64,000 nt of DNA from CAVVAE01 sp963746185 (GCA_963746185.1 CAVVAE010000004.1:1116001-1180000); one strand, 5' to 3'. Shown: positions 33,613 to 42,808, counted from the stretch's first letter. Notes: generated from the letters alone by a model not told the origin. Numbers and translations are program-made.

Positions 33613-34632
33613 CTACCAGTTCTGGTAGCCGGAAGGACCCGCCGACGGATACGCGGTCGTGCTGGCTGTGCGCGACGCACGAACAGCAAAGATGCCGACC
33701 AGAAAGGCGATGCCTAACAAGAGGAACCCGCCGCCGATCACCATCGTCGCCGTCACGCCTTTGTCTCCCTGCTCGGCCTGGCCGTTGCCCTCGGGGATAC
33801 CGTTCGCCAACAGCAACCCGAGGAGCACGACCACAGCGCCAACGCCTGCGACGGCGAGACCACCGATATCGAGAAAGCCGCCGCTCGTCTTCTTGTTGGT
33901 CACCAGCATGATCCACAGCACCAGCGCGATGATCGCGACCAGGCCGGCCGCAATAAGCAGGATGCTGTCGATGGTGTCACTCGACTTGGCGTCATCGGTG
34001 CTGACCGGATTTCCGTCAGCGAAGTCTGAGAAGATGCCGCGGCGTGCGGTGAACGCCCAGACGGCGTACACCAACGACAGCACGGCGGCGGAAGCGAGAG
34101 CTACCAGAGCTGCAAGCTTGCTTCCATCGCGCGCCGACCCCGTCGCCCGGGCCGGCATCGTCATCGGCCACGGTCCGCTGCCGTAGTCGCTTGAGCCATG
34201 CGCCCCTGGTGGGGTGGGCGCTTGGCCGTAACCACCAGCCGGTGTGTGGGCCGGCGCATGGCCGGTGACCGGTGGCAAGACGGTCGTTTGCTCCTCGGCT
34301 GAGCGTGGGTTCCGCGCCGCCGGTGGTGCTTGGTGCCGGGCCGGTGCCGGTGGTGCTGCAGGTTGTTGCGGCGGGGCTGATTGGTGCTGAGGTTGCTGGG
34401 GTTGCCGAGGGGCTTGCGGGCTTGCCGGGTGTGGTTGCTGCGGCGGCGTGTACGGCGGTTGAGGTGCTTGCGTCGGACGCGTGGCTGCCGGGGGTGACTG
34501 TGGCGACTGGGGTGTCTGGGGAGAAGCTGGCCGGGCTGGTGTCTGCGGCCCTCGGCCTGGGACTGGCAGACCGCAGCGGACACACGCGATCACGTCCGGC
34601 TGGTTCTGCAAACCGCACCGTGGACATTGCAT
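33613..34632 (-). CDS. Zinc-ribbon, proline/glutamine-rich membrane protein
   Basis: About 339 aa from ATG 34632, which has GGGGA upstream; ATG 34662 would add ten residues. The N-terminal ribbon is MQCPRCGLQNQPDVIACVRCG (C-x2-C ... C-x2-C). Residues about 25-160 are low-complexity Pro/Gln/Ala. Four membrane helices follow. No enzymatic motif is seen. Proteins of this build are common in actinobacteria and often tied to envelope or stress physiology, but no function is known here. Confidence 0.65.
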   Translation of the reverse strand: MQCPRCGLQNQPDVIACVRCGLPVPGRGPQTPARPASPQTPQSPQSPPAATRPTQAPQPPYTPPQQPHPASPQAPRQPQQPQHQSAPPQQPAAPPAPARHQAPPAARNPRSAEEQTTVLPPVTGHAPAHTPAGGYGQAPTPPGAHGSSDYGSGPWPMTMPARATGSARDGSKLAALVALASAAVLSLVYAVWAFTARRGIFSDFADGNPVSTDDAKSSDTIDSILLIAAGLVAIIALVLWIMLVTNKKTSGGFLDIGGLAVAGVGAVVVLLGLLLANGIPEGNGQAEQGDKGVTATMVIGGGFLLLGIAFLVGIFAVRASRTASTTAYPSAGPSGYQNW

Positions 34633-34758
34633 GGCCGGGTCCCCAATCTCTGATGAAGCCATGTTGAGAGGCCGGCTCAGCTGGCTGGCGCCCCAGTACG
34701 GTGCCGAGCGTACCGAAGCAGTGGCTCTCCCGAGGTCGTCCGGTCGAGTTGGACAGTC

Positions 34759-35952
34759 TCAGTCGCGGTTGCTCCTCAGGAACCTGCCGAAGTGCGGCAC
34801 GGTGAACCGCACCACCCCCCGCTCTTCGGCGAACACCAGCCCCTTCTTGATCAGCCCGTCTCTGGCCGGTGACAACGATGACGGCTTACGGCCGAGAGAC
34901 GCCGCGACGTCAGCAGTGAGCACCGGACCGTCCTCGGTCTCGACGCCGAGATCGGCCATGGCGCGCATGTAGTCGCGCTCGGCCGGTGTCGCCCGGTCGA
35001 AGCGCGCACCGAAAAAGCCGACTGCCAGCTCAGCCTCCGCCAACGGTGCTGCCTCTTGCACGTCGCCGGCCGTGATCGGGCTGGTAGGTGCCGCGTCCCA
35101 AGTGACCTTGCCGTAGGCCTGAACAAAGTAGGGGTAGCCGTCGGTGAGGCGGTAGAGCTGGTCGAGTGCTTCAGCGTCGTACCCGACTTGCTCGGTGGAG
35201 GCAGGAATGAGGAGCGCGCGATCTGCCTCCACGCGGGGCAGTCGGTCGACGACGCGGTAGTGAAAGAGCCGCTCGGCGTACGACTTCGAAGCGGACAGCG
35301 CCGCCGGAAGATGCGGGAGACCTGCTCCAACGAGTACGAAAGGGGCACCTTGTTGGCTGATCTCGTGACAGGCGGCGCAGAGAGCCGATAGTTCGTCATT
35401 GGCGATGTCTTGCATCTCATCGATGAAGATCGCCACGCCCACTCCGAGGTCGGTTGCGAGATCCGCGACGTCGGAGCACAGCTCGGTGAGGTCCATCTCG
35501 AGGTCTCCCGAGTCGGCTCGTCCCTTGGTGGCCGGAAGGTCCATCGGTGGCGTCCAGCGCTGACCCTTGCGATCGGCAAGCGCGGTGCGTTGGGCGAACG
35601 CCTTGACGACACCCGCGACCGCATCGACCCGCTCGGGGTCACGATGCCGGTGTCCGATGTCGCGAACCGCGGCGTGGACGGCCTGCGCGATCGGGATCCG
35701 GATGCCCTGGTCGGGGCGCGCTTCGAGTTTGCCTGTGCCCCAGGCGCGCTTGACGGCGAGGCTGCGGAGCGCGTTGAGGAGGACGGTCTTGCCGACTCCC
35801 CGCAGGCCGGAGAGAACGAGCGATCGCTCGGGCCGACGACCCGCCACCCGTTCGAGGGTGATCTCGAACTGGCTGAGCTCGCGGTCGCGGCCGGCAAGTT
35901 TGGGTGGGCGCTGCCCGGCGCCGGGTGCGTACGGGTTCCGAATCGGGTCCAC
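34759..35952 (-). CDS. AAA ATPase with C-terminal winged helix (Orc/Cdc6-like STAND-type)
   Basis: 397 aa. Walker A GLRGVGKT near residue 50, Walker B VAIFIDEMQD near 175 and sensor-type VLVGAGLPHLP after it. The C-terminus (LTADVAASLGRKPSSLSPARDGLIKKGLV) is a winged helix. Such ATPases recur in actinobacteria without known partner; DNA binding or a switch role is inferred. GTG 35952 has TAGAGT 6 nt upstream. Repeat copy B lies just upstream of it. Confidence 0.82.
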   Translation of the reverse strand: MDPIRNPYAPGAGQRPPKLAGRDRELSQFEITLERVAGRRPERSLVLSGLRGVGKTVLLNALRSLAVKRAWGTGKLEARPDQGIRIPIAQAVHAAVRDIGHRHRDPERVDAVAGVVKAFAQRTALADRKGQRWTPPMDLPATKGRADSGDLEMDLTELCSDVADLATDLGVGVAIFIDEMQDIANDELSALCAACHEISQQGAPFVLVGAGLPHLPAALSASKSYAERLFHYRVVDRLPRVEADRALLIPASTEQVGYDAEALDQLYRLTDGYPYFVQAYGKVTWDAAPTSPITAGDVQEAAPLAEAELAVGFFGARFDRATPAERDYMRAMADLGVETEDGPVLTADVAASLGRKPSSLSPARDGLIKKGLVFAEERGVVRFTVPHFGRFLRSNRD

Positions 35953-35958
35953 CCTAGG

Positions 35959-35964
35959 ACTCTA
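35959..35964 (-). promoter_or_regulatory. -10 box TAGAGT, probable leaderless start
   Basis: Minus-strand TAGAGT ends 6 nt before GTG 35952, without a Shine-Dalgarno. Confidence 0.55.
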
Positions 35965-36017
35965 TCGCCCTGTCTACCCTTTTCCCTAGACTCCCCTATT
36001 GTCGGCTAGCCGGTCCC

Positions 36018-36096
36018 GGGTTTGCCTTGTTTTCAAGCCGGCTGGCTTGTTAACAAGGCAAACCTGCCTTGCAGAGTGTGGGTCTGCCTTGCTCAC
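36018..36096 (-). repeat. Intergenic palindromic element, copy B
   Basis: Same element as copy A, reversed. The hairpin at 36019-36064 keeps the 13-bp outer stem, AA/AA internal loop and 6-bp inner stem; the 4-base loop is AGCC. Two further CAAGGCA words follow at the outer side. It lies between the rhodanese 3' end and the AAA ATPase promoter, both on the minus strand. Confidence 0.85.
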
Positions 36097-36163
36097 TCCG
36101 GCGAGATCTCAAACGGTGAAACGGAATGCGCCACTGGGCGGTTGCTCCGCTGGTGTCGTCCTG

Positions 36164-36505
36164 TCACACCACCTGAGGCGACGCACCCGTCTCCGACACC
36201 ATCGCGCGGCGGGCAGCGGCCCACGCCTGCATGCCCCCGCTGAGGTTGACCGCATCGACGCCCTGGGCCTGCAGGTACGCCACGGCCTGCGCCGACCTAC
36301 TACCCACCTTGCACACCACGAGCACCTGGTGATCGGCAGGCAGCTCGACCGAGCGGGCCGGCACCTGCATCAACGGGATGTGCAGCGCCTCCTCGATGTG
36401 GCCGGCCTGCCATTCCCAGTCTTCGCGGACATCGAGGACTGTGAGCGCCTCCGGCAACTCGGCGGGGACACCAGCTATGTCCACTTCTGGGATCGGCGTA
36501 CTCAT
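36164..36505 (-). CDS. Rhodanese-like sulfurtransferase
   Basis: 113 aa single rhodanese domain with LDVREDWEWQAGHIEEALHIPL and active-site loop VVCKVGSRSA, the catalytic Cys being in C-K-V-G-S-R. It may transfer sulfane sulfur in the cytoplasm. ATG 36505 has CACGCT 7 nt upstream. It ends before repeat copy B. Confidence 0.88.
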   Translation of the reverse strand: MSTPIPEVDIAGVPAELPEALTVLDVREDWEWQAGHIEEALHIPLMQVPARSVELPADHQVLVVCKVGSRSAQAVAYLQAQGVDAVNLSGGMQAWAAARRAMVSETGASPQVV

Positions 36506-36565
36506 GATCCCCAGCGTGCCACGAGGACCATCGACATCCCCAACGAGCGGGCTAGAACGACGAGA

Positions 36566-37546
36566 TCACCTCTGGGTCTGGTAGATGCGTCGTACGACGT
36601 CCTCGATGTCAGGCTCTTCGATCGAGAGGTCTCGCACCTCGGCGCGCTCCGCCACCCCCTGCAACACCTTGGCCGCGGTCGTCTGCTCGGCGTCGAAGGC
36701 CAGCCGCTGCCGCAGCCCATCGGCCTCACTACCGACGTGAGAAGTGTGCGGTACGTCGACGAGGTCTCGCGTCGGGGCGGTCAGGTCGACCACCAGCATC
36801 CGCCGCGCACCGACGGTCGCGGCCAGCCCAGGAAGGGTGCCGTCGTAGACGAGCTGCCCATGGTCGACGACCAACACGCGGTCACAGAGTCGTTCGATGT
36901 CACCCATGTCATGGGTCGTGAGGAGCAGCGTCGTCCCATGCGTGGCCCGCTCGTGGATCAGAAACTCCCGCAACCGAGCCTTCGACAGCACGTCGAGGCC
37001 GATCGTCGGCTCGTCGAGGATCAGCAGTTCGGGCTCGTGCAGCAAGGCTGCCGCGATTTCCGCACGCATCCGCTGACCGAGTGAGAGCTGTCGGACGGGG
37101 ACGTCGAGCGTCTCGCCCATCTCGAGCTGGTCGACCAGCTCCGCGGTCCTCGCTTCAGCGCGATCGTGTTCGAGCTGATGGATCGAGGCGAGGATCGAGA
37201 ACGACTCTCGCAGCGGCAGGTCCCACCACAACTGCGACCGCTGCCCGAAGACCACCCCGATCCGCCGCGACAAGTCACGACGCTGCTCGACCGGGTCGAG
37301 GCCGCACGTGCGCACCGTCCCCGAGGTCGGGACGAGGATTCCGCTGAGCATCTTGATCGTGGTCGACTTGCCGGCACCGTTGGCGCCGATGTAACCGACC
37401 GCCTCTCCGGGCTGCACCGCCCACGACATCGCGTCGACCGCGGCGATCGTGTGGCGGACGCGCCATCGCCCTTCGCCCTTGCGGCGTACGACGAACTCTC
37501 GCGTCAGGTCGGCGAGCTCGATGATGGGTCCGTCCAGCCGGCTCAT
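36566..37546 (-). CDS. ABC-2 type exporter, ATP-binding protein
   Basis: 326 aa. Walker A GANGAGKST, signature LSLGQRMRAEIAAAL, Walker B LLILDEPTIGLD, switch TTHDMGDIERL. The VVFGQRSQLWWDLP stretch is typical of the group that pairs with two DUF990/ABC2_membrane_6 permeases. ATG 37546 overlaps the upstream permease stop by 4 nt. A longer reading to 37636 overlaps that permease and is rejected. Confidence 0.9.
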   Translation of the reverse strand: MSRLDGPIIELADLTREFVVRRKGEGRWRVRHTIAAVDAMSWAVQPGEAVGYIGANGAGKSTTIKMLSGILVPTSGTVRTCGLDPVEQRRDLSRRIGVVFGQRSQLWWDLPLRESFSILASIHQLEHDRAEARTAELVDQLEMGETLDVPVRQLSLGQRMRAEIAAALLHEPELLILDEPTIGLDVLSKARLREFLIHERATHGTTLLLTTHDMGDIERLCDRVLVVDHGQLVYDGTLPGLAATVGARRMLVVDLTAPTRDLVDVPHTSHVGSEADGLRQRLAFDAEQTTAAKVLQGVAERAEVRDLSIEEPDIEDVVRRIYQTQR

Positions 37547-38382
37547 CCGCCGCCTCCTTGGTAGTGCCTGCTCCCCCATCTCCACAGCAGCAGTGCGACA
37601 CCCCACGCCCACAGTGCCGCGACGGGAATCAACCAAGCCAGCCAGGCAGGCAGGCCAGCTGTCCCGGGCAGACCGAGGATTGCGATCGTAGGAAGGTACG
37701 CCGTGAACGCCACCGGAACGAGATAGCCGAAGACCAGCTTCAACGGAGGCGGGAAGATCGATGCCGGCTGCGACGCGGCGTACGAACCGCCATAAGTGAA
37801 GGTGTTCGTCAGCTCCGCACCGTTGATGAGGAAGAACTGAAGACTCGCCGCGGCCACGAAGCAGGCGGCAAAGATCGCTGTACCGAACACGATCGCGAGT
37901 GCCAGCAGCGCCACCACTTCAACGCCCCAGTCGATCTCGTTGACCGTCAGCCCGATGACTAGCGTGACACCGCCAACGCTGAGGCGCGCCAGCCGTCGCA
38001 GCGAGAACTCGCTCGTCATCAGTTGCGCCAGGACCGGCTGTGGTCGGAGGAAGAAGGCGTCGAGTGTTCCGGCCCGGACATAGGTCGGCAGCGTGTCGAG
38101 GTGCCCGACGCACATGTCGGCGATCGACCACGACAGGTTGGAGAGTCCGAACAAGAGCAGGATCGCGTGAAAGTCGAGGCCACCGAGAACACCGACGTTG
38201 TGGAAGATCACGAAGACCTCGCCGAACTCGGTCAGCCCGACAAGCAGCGAACCCATCAGGTCCAGCGCGAAGGAGGCGGGGTAGGCGCGCTGGGCGCGGA
38301 TCCTCGATGCGATCACGGCCCGATAGGGCGTGCTCCACCCTCCGGTGCGGACGCCAACGACGTCGAGAGTGTCAGCCACCAT
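37543..38382 (-). CDS. ABC-2 family permease (first of a pair)
   Basis: 279 aa with six hydrophobic helices. The segment DMCVGHLDTLPTYVRAGTLDAFFLRPQPVL is typical of ABC-2 permeases encoded as a pair with this kind of ATPase. It overlaps the second permease by 11 nt and the ATPase by 4 nt, so the three are one operon. The exported compound is unknown. Confidence 0.85.
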   Translation of the reverse strand: MVADTLDVVGVRTGGWSTPYRAVIASRIRAQRAYPASFALDLMGSLLVGLTEFGEVFVIFHNVGVLGGLDFHAILLLFGLSNLSWSIADMCVGHLDTLPTYVRAGTLDAFFLRPQPVLAQLMTSEFSLRRLARLSVGGVTLVIGLTVNEIDWGVEVVALLALAIVFGTAIFAACFVAAASLQFFLINGAELTNTFTYGGSYAASQPASIFPPPLKLVFGYLVPVAFTAYLPTIAILGLPGTAGLPAWLAWLIPVAALWAWGVALLLWRWGSRHYQGGGG

Positions 38383-39178
38383 GCACCACCAGCTTGCGGC
38401 GGCCGGCGGTCGTCAGCGCGCGACCGAGCAGGCAGGTGACGGCGAGCCAGAAGACCTGCGTGGCCACCACGACGAGTGCGTCAACGCCCAGCACCTTCCC
38501 GGAGATGACGTCGATCGGAGACTGCAGGATCGAGGGGAACGGCGTCGCGTAGGCGATCGTGTGAAGCCAGTCCGGGAACAGCCCCACGGGCACATAGAGA
38601 CCAGCCAGAAACGTGCACGTGACCATGTAGAGCGAACGCACTCCACGGGTGTCCATCAGCCAGAAGCCGATGATGTTGACGGCGTACCGGCAGTAGAAGG
38701 AGATCACCACGCCCAGCACGATGCTCACGGTCCCCAGCACGTAGGGCAGCACCGTCGTCGGCATGACCAGTCCGAACGTCAGGGCGCCGACGAGCACGCT
38801 CGGAAGACCCCTCGGGATCATGCTGTACGCCGCCCGGCCCATGTCTTCGGCCAGGTGCCACGTCTGAACGTCGATCGGGCGGGTGAAGTCGACTGCGACG
38901 TCACCGGTACGGATCCGGTCGCCGATGTCGGCGGTCCCGTTGAGCTGGATGGCTCCGATCAGACCCTGGCTGAGCCACACGTAGGCGCTGATCGTCCCTG
39001 CGCTGTAGCCGGCCAGCTCACCGCCTGCGCTCTCGATCGCCGCGAACAGGATTGCGCATCGGATGAACCCGAACACGATGTTGGTGGCCAGTCCGGCGAA
39101 CATCGCCAGCCGGTACGCGGTCTGGCGGCGGAAGCCCGCGATGACCAGCTGCCAGTAGGTCTGCAGGTCGGCACGCAC
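38372..39178 (-). CDS. ABC-2 family permease (second of a pair)
   Basis: 268 aa, six membrane helices. YVWLSQGLIGAIQLNG and IRTGDVAVDFTRPIDVQTWHLAEDMG mirror the partner permease. It is the first gene of the minus-strand exporter operon, starting at GTG 39178. Confidence 0.85.
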   Translation of the reverse strand: MRADLQTYWQLVIAGFRRQTAYRLAMFAGLATNIVFGFIRCAILFAAIESAGGELAGYSAGTISAYVWLSQGLIGAIQLNGTADIGDRIRTGDVAVDFTRPIDVQTWHLAEDMGRAAYSMIPRGLPSVLVGALTFGLVMPTTVLPYVLGTVSIVLGVVISFYCRYAVNIIGFWLMDTRGVRSLYMVTCTFLAGLYVPVGLFPDWLHTIAYATPFPSILQSPIDVISGKVLGVDALVVVATQVFWLAVTCLLGRALTTAGRRKLVVHGG

Positions 39179-39242
39179 AATCGCAAGAACTTAGTCCTGG
39201 CAGGCGTGGCGTGCAAGGAGTTTGAACTGGCCGAGAGTGGGG

Positions 39243-40103
39243 CTACTTGAGAAGGCGCGACAACCGTCGGTCGGCCAGCGGCTTCCCACCGGTTTGGCAA
39301 GTTGCGCAGTACTGCAGCGACGAGTCCGCGAACGACACCTCGCGCACTGTGTCGCCACAGACCGGGCAGGTCTTGCCGGTTCTGCCGTGCACGCGCATCC
39401 CCGACTTCTTCTCCTTCTTCAGCTCTGACGCGGCCAGGCCGTCCGATCGGGCGATCGCGTCGCGCAGCGTGACACCGATCGCGTCGTACAACACCGCGAT
39501 CTCGTCATCGGGCATGGCGGCCGGCTTGAACGGAGACATCTTCGCCACGTGCAGAATTTCGTCGGAGTAGGCGTTCCCGATGCCGGCGATGATCGACTGG
39601 TCACGCAGCACGCCCTTGATCTGGGATCGACCGGACTTCCGCAGGATCTTCGCGAGCGCGTCCTGGGTGAACCCGTCGGCGAGCGGATCGGGGCCCAGTC
39701 GGGCCACTCCGGGTACGTCGGAGGGGCTACGGACGACGTAGATCGCCAGCCCCTTCTTCGTCCCGGCCTCGGTGAAGTCCAGCCCCGAGCCGTTGTCGAG
39801 GACCATCCGGGCAGCGAGCGGGCTCTTTCCGGGCCTCGGCGGCGTCGACGGGACCTCGTCGCGCCACCGGATCCAGCCGGCACGCGCTAGATGAACCATG
39901 ACATGTAGGTCATCGATGCCGATGTCGAGGAACTTCCCGTGACGGCCAACGTCACCGATGAACAACCCCTGCAACGCGGTTACCGGCGGATCGTAGGTTT
40001 TCAGTGCGGAGAAGGCGACGATGTCGAGCCGCGCGACGGCACGGCTGTCGAGCCGGCTGGCCAGGTCGCTCGCGAGCGCCTGGACCTCGGGAAGTTCGGG
40101 CAC
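39243..40103 (-). CDS. Fpg/Nei family DNA glycosylase/AP lyase
   Basis: 286 aa. The N-terminus PELPEVQALA keeps the catalytic Pro and Glu. The helix-two-turn-helix segment includes SIIAGIGNAYSDEIL, and the zinc finger is C-x2-C-x16-C-x2-C (CPVCGDT...QYCATCQ). It removes oxidised bases and cuts the abasic site. VLRDQSIIAGIGNAYSDEIL suits the actinobacterial Nei/Fpg-like subgroup. GTG 40103 carries the same 17-nt lead-in as the amidase gene at 10812. Confidence 0.88.
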   Translation of the reverse strand: MPELPEVQALASDLASRLDSRAVARLDIVAFSALKTYDPPVTALQGLFIGDVGRHGKFLDIGIDDLHVMVHLARAGWIRWRDEVPSTPPRPGKSPLAARMVLDNGSGLDFTEAGTKKGLAIYVVRSPSDVPGVARLGPDPLADGFTQDALAKILRKSGRSQIKGVLRDQSIIAGIGNAYSDEILHVAKMSPFKPAAMPDDEIAVLYDAIGVTLRDAIARSDGLAASELKKEKKSGMRVHGRTGKTCPVCGDTVREVSFADSSLQYCATCQTGGKPLADRRLSRLLK

Positions 40104-40173
40104 GCGTCCAGTGTGCCCGGTCGGCCACAGATTCTCAGGTTTTAGTTGCCCCCTCTAGTCGAGTAGCGGCATC

Positions 40174-40632
40174 ATGTCGACCATGTCTGTTCACCCGGAA
40201 CGGCCACAGGGCGAGGTATTCCTCGATGCCCGGGGCAAAGGCCGGGCGATGCGGCTGACCTGGCATCACGAGGCTGACGTCGTGGTGTTGTCCCTGTGGC
40301 GCGACGGAACATGCGCCGGTACGTTCAGACTTTCGAAGGACGACGTCAACGAATTCATCGACGCTCTCGTCGACGGAGTCCGCGACGCACCGGGTGTGCA
40401 CGTCGCAACGTCCAGCGGCTCCCACCGCGCGAGCATGGACGTGACGGGCCAGACGGAAAAACCCTCGCCACCCGCCCGGACCACACCACCCACCACGCGG
40501 ACGCAACCCCCGCCGACGGCTCAGCCGTCCATGCAGCCGGAGTTCTTACAACCCGGTCAGCCCCGACCCGATGACCCGCCATCGTTCACCGACTGGGCTT
40601 TCGACGACAACCAGCGCGCCACCGCCAGCTGA
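40174..40632 (+). CDS. Hypothetical protein, actinobacterial, proline-rich tail
   Basis: 152 aa. A conserved-looking beta-rich N-terminal domain (LDARGKGRAMRLTWHHEADVVVLSLWRDGTCAGTFRLSKDDVNEFIDALVDGV) is followed by a Thr/Pro-rich tail from residue 90. I do not know a family function. ATG 40174 or 40183 could start it; neither has a clear ribosome site. It converges on aat. Confidence 0.6.
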   Translation: MSTMSVHPERPQGEVFLDARGKGRAMRLTWHHEADVVVLSLWRDGTCAGTFRLSKDDVNEFIDALVDGVRDAPGVHVATSSGSHRASMDVTGQTEKPSPPARTTPPTTRTQPPPTAQPSMQPEFLQPGQPRPDDPPSFTDWAFDDNQRATAS

Positions 40633-40644
40633 CCCAACGCGGCG

Positions 40645-41307
40645 TCATCGCCACGGCGTCGGCAGCGGCACCGTCAGCGCGCGACTTAGCATCTTCAGAT
40701 AGTCGACTCGGCGTACCTCGATGACCCCGAGGCTCATCAAGTGGTCGGTGGCCCACTGCACGTCGATCAGCCGGTCAGGGGTGCCGTCGTCGAGCAGGTC
40801 GACCAACGCCATCAGGGCGACCTTCGAGGCATCGCGTTCGCGATGGAACATCGACTCGCCTGCGAACAGTCCGCCGAGCGCGACGCCGTACAGTCCGCCG
40901 GCGAGCGTGTCGCCCTTCCACACCTCAACCGAGTGCACCCAGCCGAGCTTGTGCAGCGCGCGGTACGCCGACGTGATCCTCGAGTCAATCCACGAGCCGG
41001 GTCGGGACGGATCGGCGCAGCCACTCACGACGTCTTCGAAGGCCGTGTCGACGGTAACGCTGAACCGCTTGACGGCCTGTCGCATCGAGCGCGTCACCCG
41101 GAGGGCGTCGAGAGGCAGCACCCCGCGTCGTAACGGCGACCACCAGGCCATCGCTTCGGCGTCACTCAGCGGCATCGGAAAGAGTCCGGCCCGGTAGGCG
41201 GACAGCACTGTTCCTGGGTCGAGATCGGCACCGACCGCGACGATGTCGTCCTCGGCCTCGGTGGGATCGGGGAACACCCAGTTCGTGGGCGGCGGCTCAA
41301 CCGGCAC
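40645..41307 (-). CDS. aat: Leucyl/phenylalanyl-tRNA-protein transferase
   Basis: 220 aa. NWVFPDPTEAEDDIVAVGADL, AYRAGLFPM, WWSPLRRGVLP, GSWIDSRITSAYRALHKLGWVHSVEVW and LAGGLYGVALGGLFAGESMF are all family signatures. It adds Leu or Phe to N-terminal Lys or Arg, marking proteins for ClpS/ClpP. GTG 41307 is chosen; the open frame reaches a TTG at 41331 inside repeat copy C. CAAACT, the edge of the repeat, lies 6 nt before the GTG and may serve as -10 box. Confidence 0.92.
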   Translation of the reverse strand: MPVEPPPTNWVFPDPTEAEDDIVAVGADLDPGTVLSAYRAGLFPMPLSDAEAMAWWSPLRRGVLPLDALRVTRSMRQAVKRFSVTVDTAFEDVVSGCADPSRPGSWIDSRITSAYRALHKLGWVHSVEVWKGDTLAGGLYGVALGGLFAGESMFHRERDASKVALMALVDLLDDGTPDRLIDVQWATDHLMSLGVIEVRRVDYLKMLSRALTVPLPTPWR

Positions 41308-41312
41308 AGCCC

Positions 41313-41391
41313 GAGTTTGCCTTGTTTTCAAGCCAAAAGGCTTGTGGACATGGCAGATCTGCCTTGCTGACTGTGGGTTTGCCTTGCAGAC
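41313..41391 (-). repeat. Intergenic palindromic element, copy C (diverged)
   Basis: The 3' half (GGCTTGAAAACAAGGCAAAC) is intact, but the opposite arm has drifted to GATCTGCCATGTCCACAAGCC, so the long outer stem is weakened while the 6-bp inner stem remains. Loop TTTT. It lies between DUF5302 and aat and ends 6 nt from the aat start codon. Confidence 0.8.
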
Positions 41392-41433
41392 TTCCCCGCC
41401 TTGCGCACCAGCGTGGGTACGACGGCTGCGGCC

Positions 41434-41616
41434 TCAGCTGCCAGACTTGCGGCGGAACTGGCGGGTGTGATGGTCGTTGTGCGACTCCCCGACTCCCTTG
41501 TTGCGAACGCCTTCGGCGTGCAGGGCTTTCTGCGCGGCCTTCTTGCGCTCAAGAGCCTCGCGGAAGAGTTTGTGCTGCTCGTCTTCGTGCTCGGCAGGCT
41601 TCGATGATTCGGTCAT
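41434..41616 (-). CDS. DUF5302 family small protein
   Basis: 60 aa, highly charged: EHEDEQHKLFREALERKKAAQKALHAEG is a predicted helix, followed by a His/Arg-rich tail. It is a short actinobacterial family without known function. ATG 41616 follows AAAGGGGAG at good spacing; the longer upstream reading is spurious. Confidence 0.8.
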   Translation of the reverse strand: MTESSKPAEHEDEQHKLFREALERKKAAQKALHAEGVRNKGVGESHNDHHTRQFRRKSGS

Positions 41617-41749
41617 GCCAGTCTCCCCTTTGCGATCCACCCCGGTGCGGGTCCCGCATGTGTCGTTCCACTCCATCAAACCACGGCGTCGATCATCCAC
41701 AGATTTCGCTACGGGTGCTGCCGGCTGGTCCGCTCGCTGGCGGCGTACC

Positions 41750-42808
41750 TCAGCCCTTGTCGGTGACTCCGGCCGCGTCGAACGTCGCCACCTCACGGAG
41801 GATGCGCGCTGCCGTCTGCACAAGGGGGACCGCGAGAGCCGCACCTGACCCTTCCCCGAGTCTCAGCCCGAGGTCGATCAGCGGCACCAGCCCGAGATGA
41901 TCGAGAGCGGCCGTCGCACCGGGTTCCGCCGACCGGTGTCCCGCCACCCAGTAGTCGCGCGCCAACGGTTGCAGCGCATTGGCGATGAGAGCGGCGGAGC
42001 ACGAGACCACGCCGTCCAGGATGACCGGCGTCCGGGTCGCAGCCGCCCCGAGCAGGAAGCCAGCGAGTGCCGCGTGCTCGAACCCCCCGACTGCCGCCAG
42101 CACGTCGAGCGGGTCACGACGGTCCGGCCGGTGAAGGGCGATCGCGTCGTTGATGACCTGCACCTTGTGCCGCAGCATCTCGTCGCCGATGCCCGTGCCT
42201 CGCCCCGTGACGGGAGCCGGCTCGATTCCGGTCATCACGCTGATCAGGGCCGCAGACGGGGTGGTGTTGGCGATCCCCATGTCACCGGTGACGAGCAACC
42301 GGTTCCCCTGCCGCGCCAAGGTGTTCGCTGCCTCGATGCCGATCTCGATCGCCGCCACGGCCTGGGTCGGCGTCATGGCAGGTTTGACGGTGATGTCGGC
42401 GGTTCCTGCGGCCACCTTGCGAGACCACAAGCCGGGCTGGTCGGGCAGTACGCCTACCATGCCGACATCGACGACGAGCACCTCCGCCCCGATCTGTCGG
42501 CCAACGGCATTGATCGCCGCACCGCCGCCGACGAAGTTCGCCACCATCTGCGCGGTGACCTCCTGCGGCCAGGGTGAGACACCCTGTGCGTGGACGCCGT
42601 GGTCGCCGGCGAAGACCGCGATCGTGACGGGCTCGGCCAGTGGTGGCGGGCAGACGTCGTACATCGTCGAAAGCCGTGCTCCGAGCCCCTCGAGCGCGCC
42701 GAGTGAGCCTCTCGGCTTCGTGAGCATCGCCTGCCGGGCGTCGGCGGCAGCCAACACGGCCGACGACACCGGCCGGATGCTGTCCATCGTTTCTTCGAGC
42801 AGCGACAT
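41750..42808 (-). CDS. cobT: Nicotinate-nucleotide-dimethylbenzimidazole phosphoribosyltransferase
   Basis: 352 aa. VFAGDHGVHAQGVSPWPQEVTAQMVANFVGGGAAINA, VTGDMGIANTTPSAALIS, VTGRGTGIGDEML and catalytic Glu in RLGEGSGAALA. CobT activates dimethylbenzimidazole as its riboside phosphate for the lower ligand of cobalamin. It diverges from cobU-cobS. The spacer between cobT and cobU is too short for a cobalamin riboswitch. Confidence 0.93.
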   Translation of the reverse strand: MSLLEETMDSIRPVSSAVLAAADARQAMLTKPRGSLGALEGLGARLSTMYDVCPPPLAEPVTIAVFAGDHGVHAQGVSPWPQEVTAQMVANFVGGGAAINAVGRQIGAEVLVVDVGMVGVLPDQPGLWSRKVAAGTADITVKPAMTPTQAVAAIEIGIEAANTLARQGNRLLVTGDMGIANTTPSAALISVMTGIEPAPVTGRGTGIGDEMLRHKVQVINDAIALHRPDRRDPLDVLAAVGGFEHAALAGFLLGAAATRTPVILDGVVSCSAALIANALQPLARDYWVAGHRSAEPGATAALDHLGLVPLIDLGLRLGEGSGAALAVPLVQTAARILREVATFDAAGVTDKG

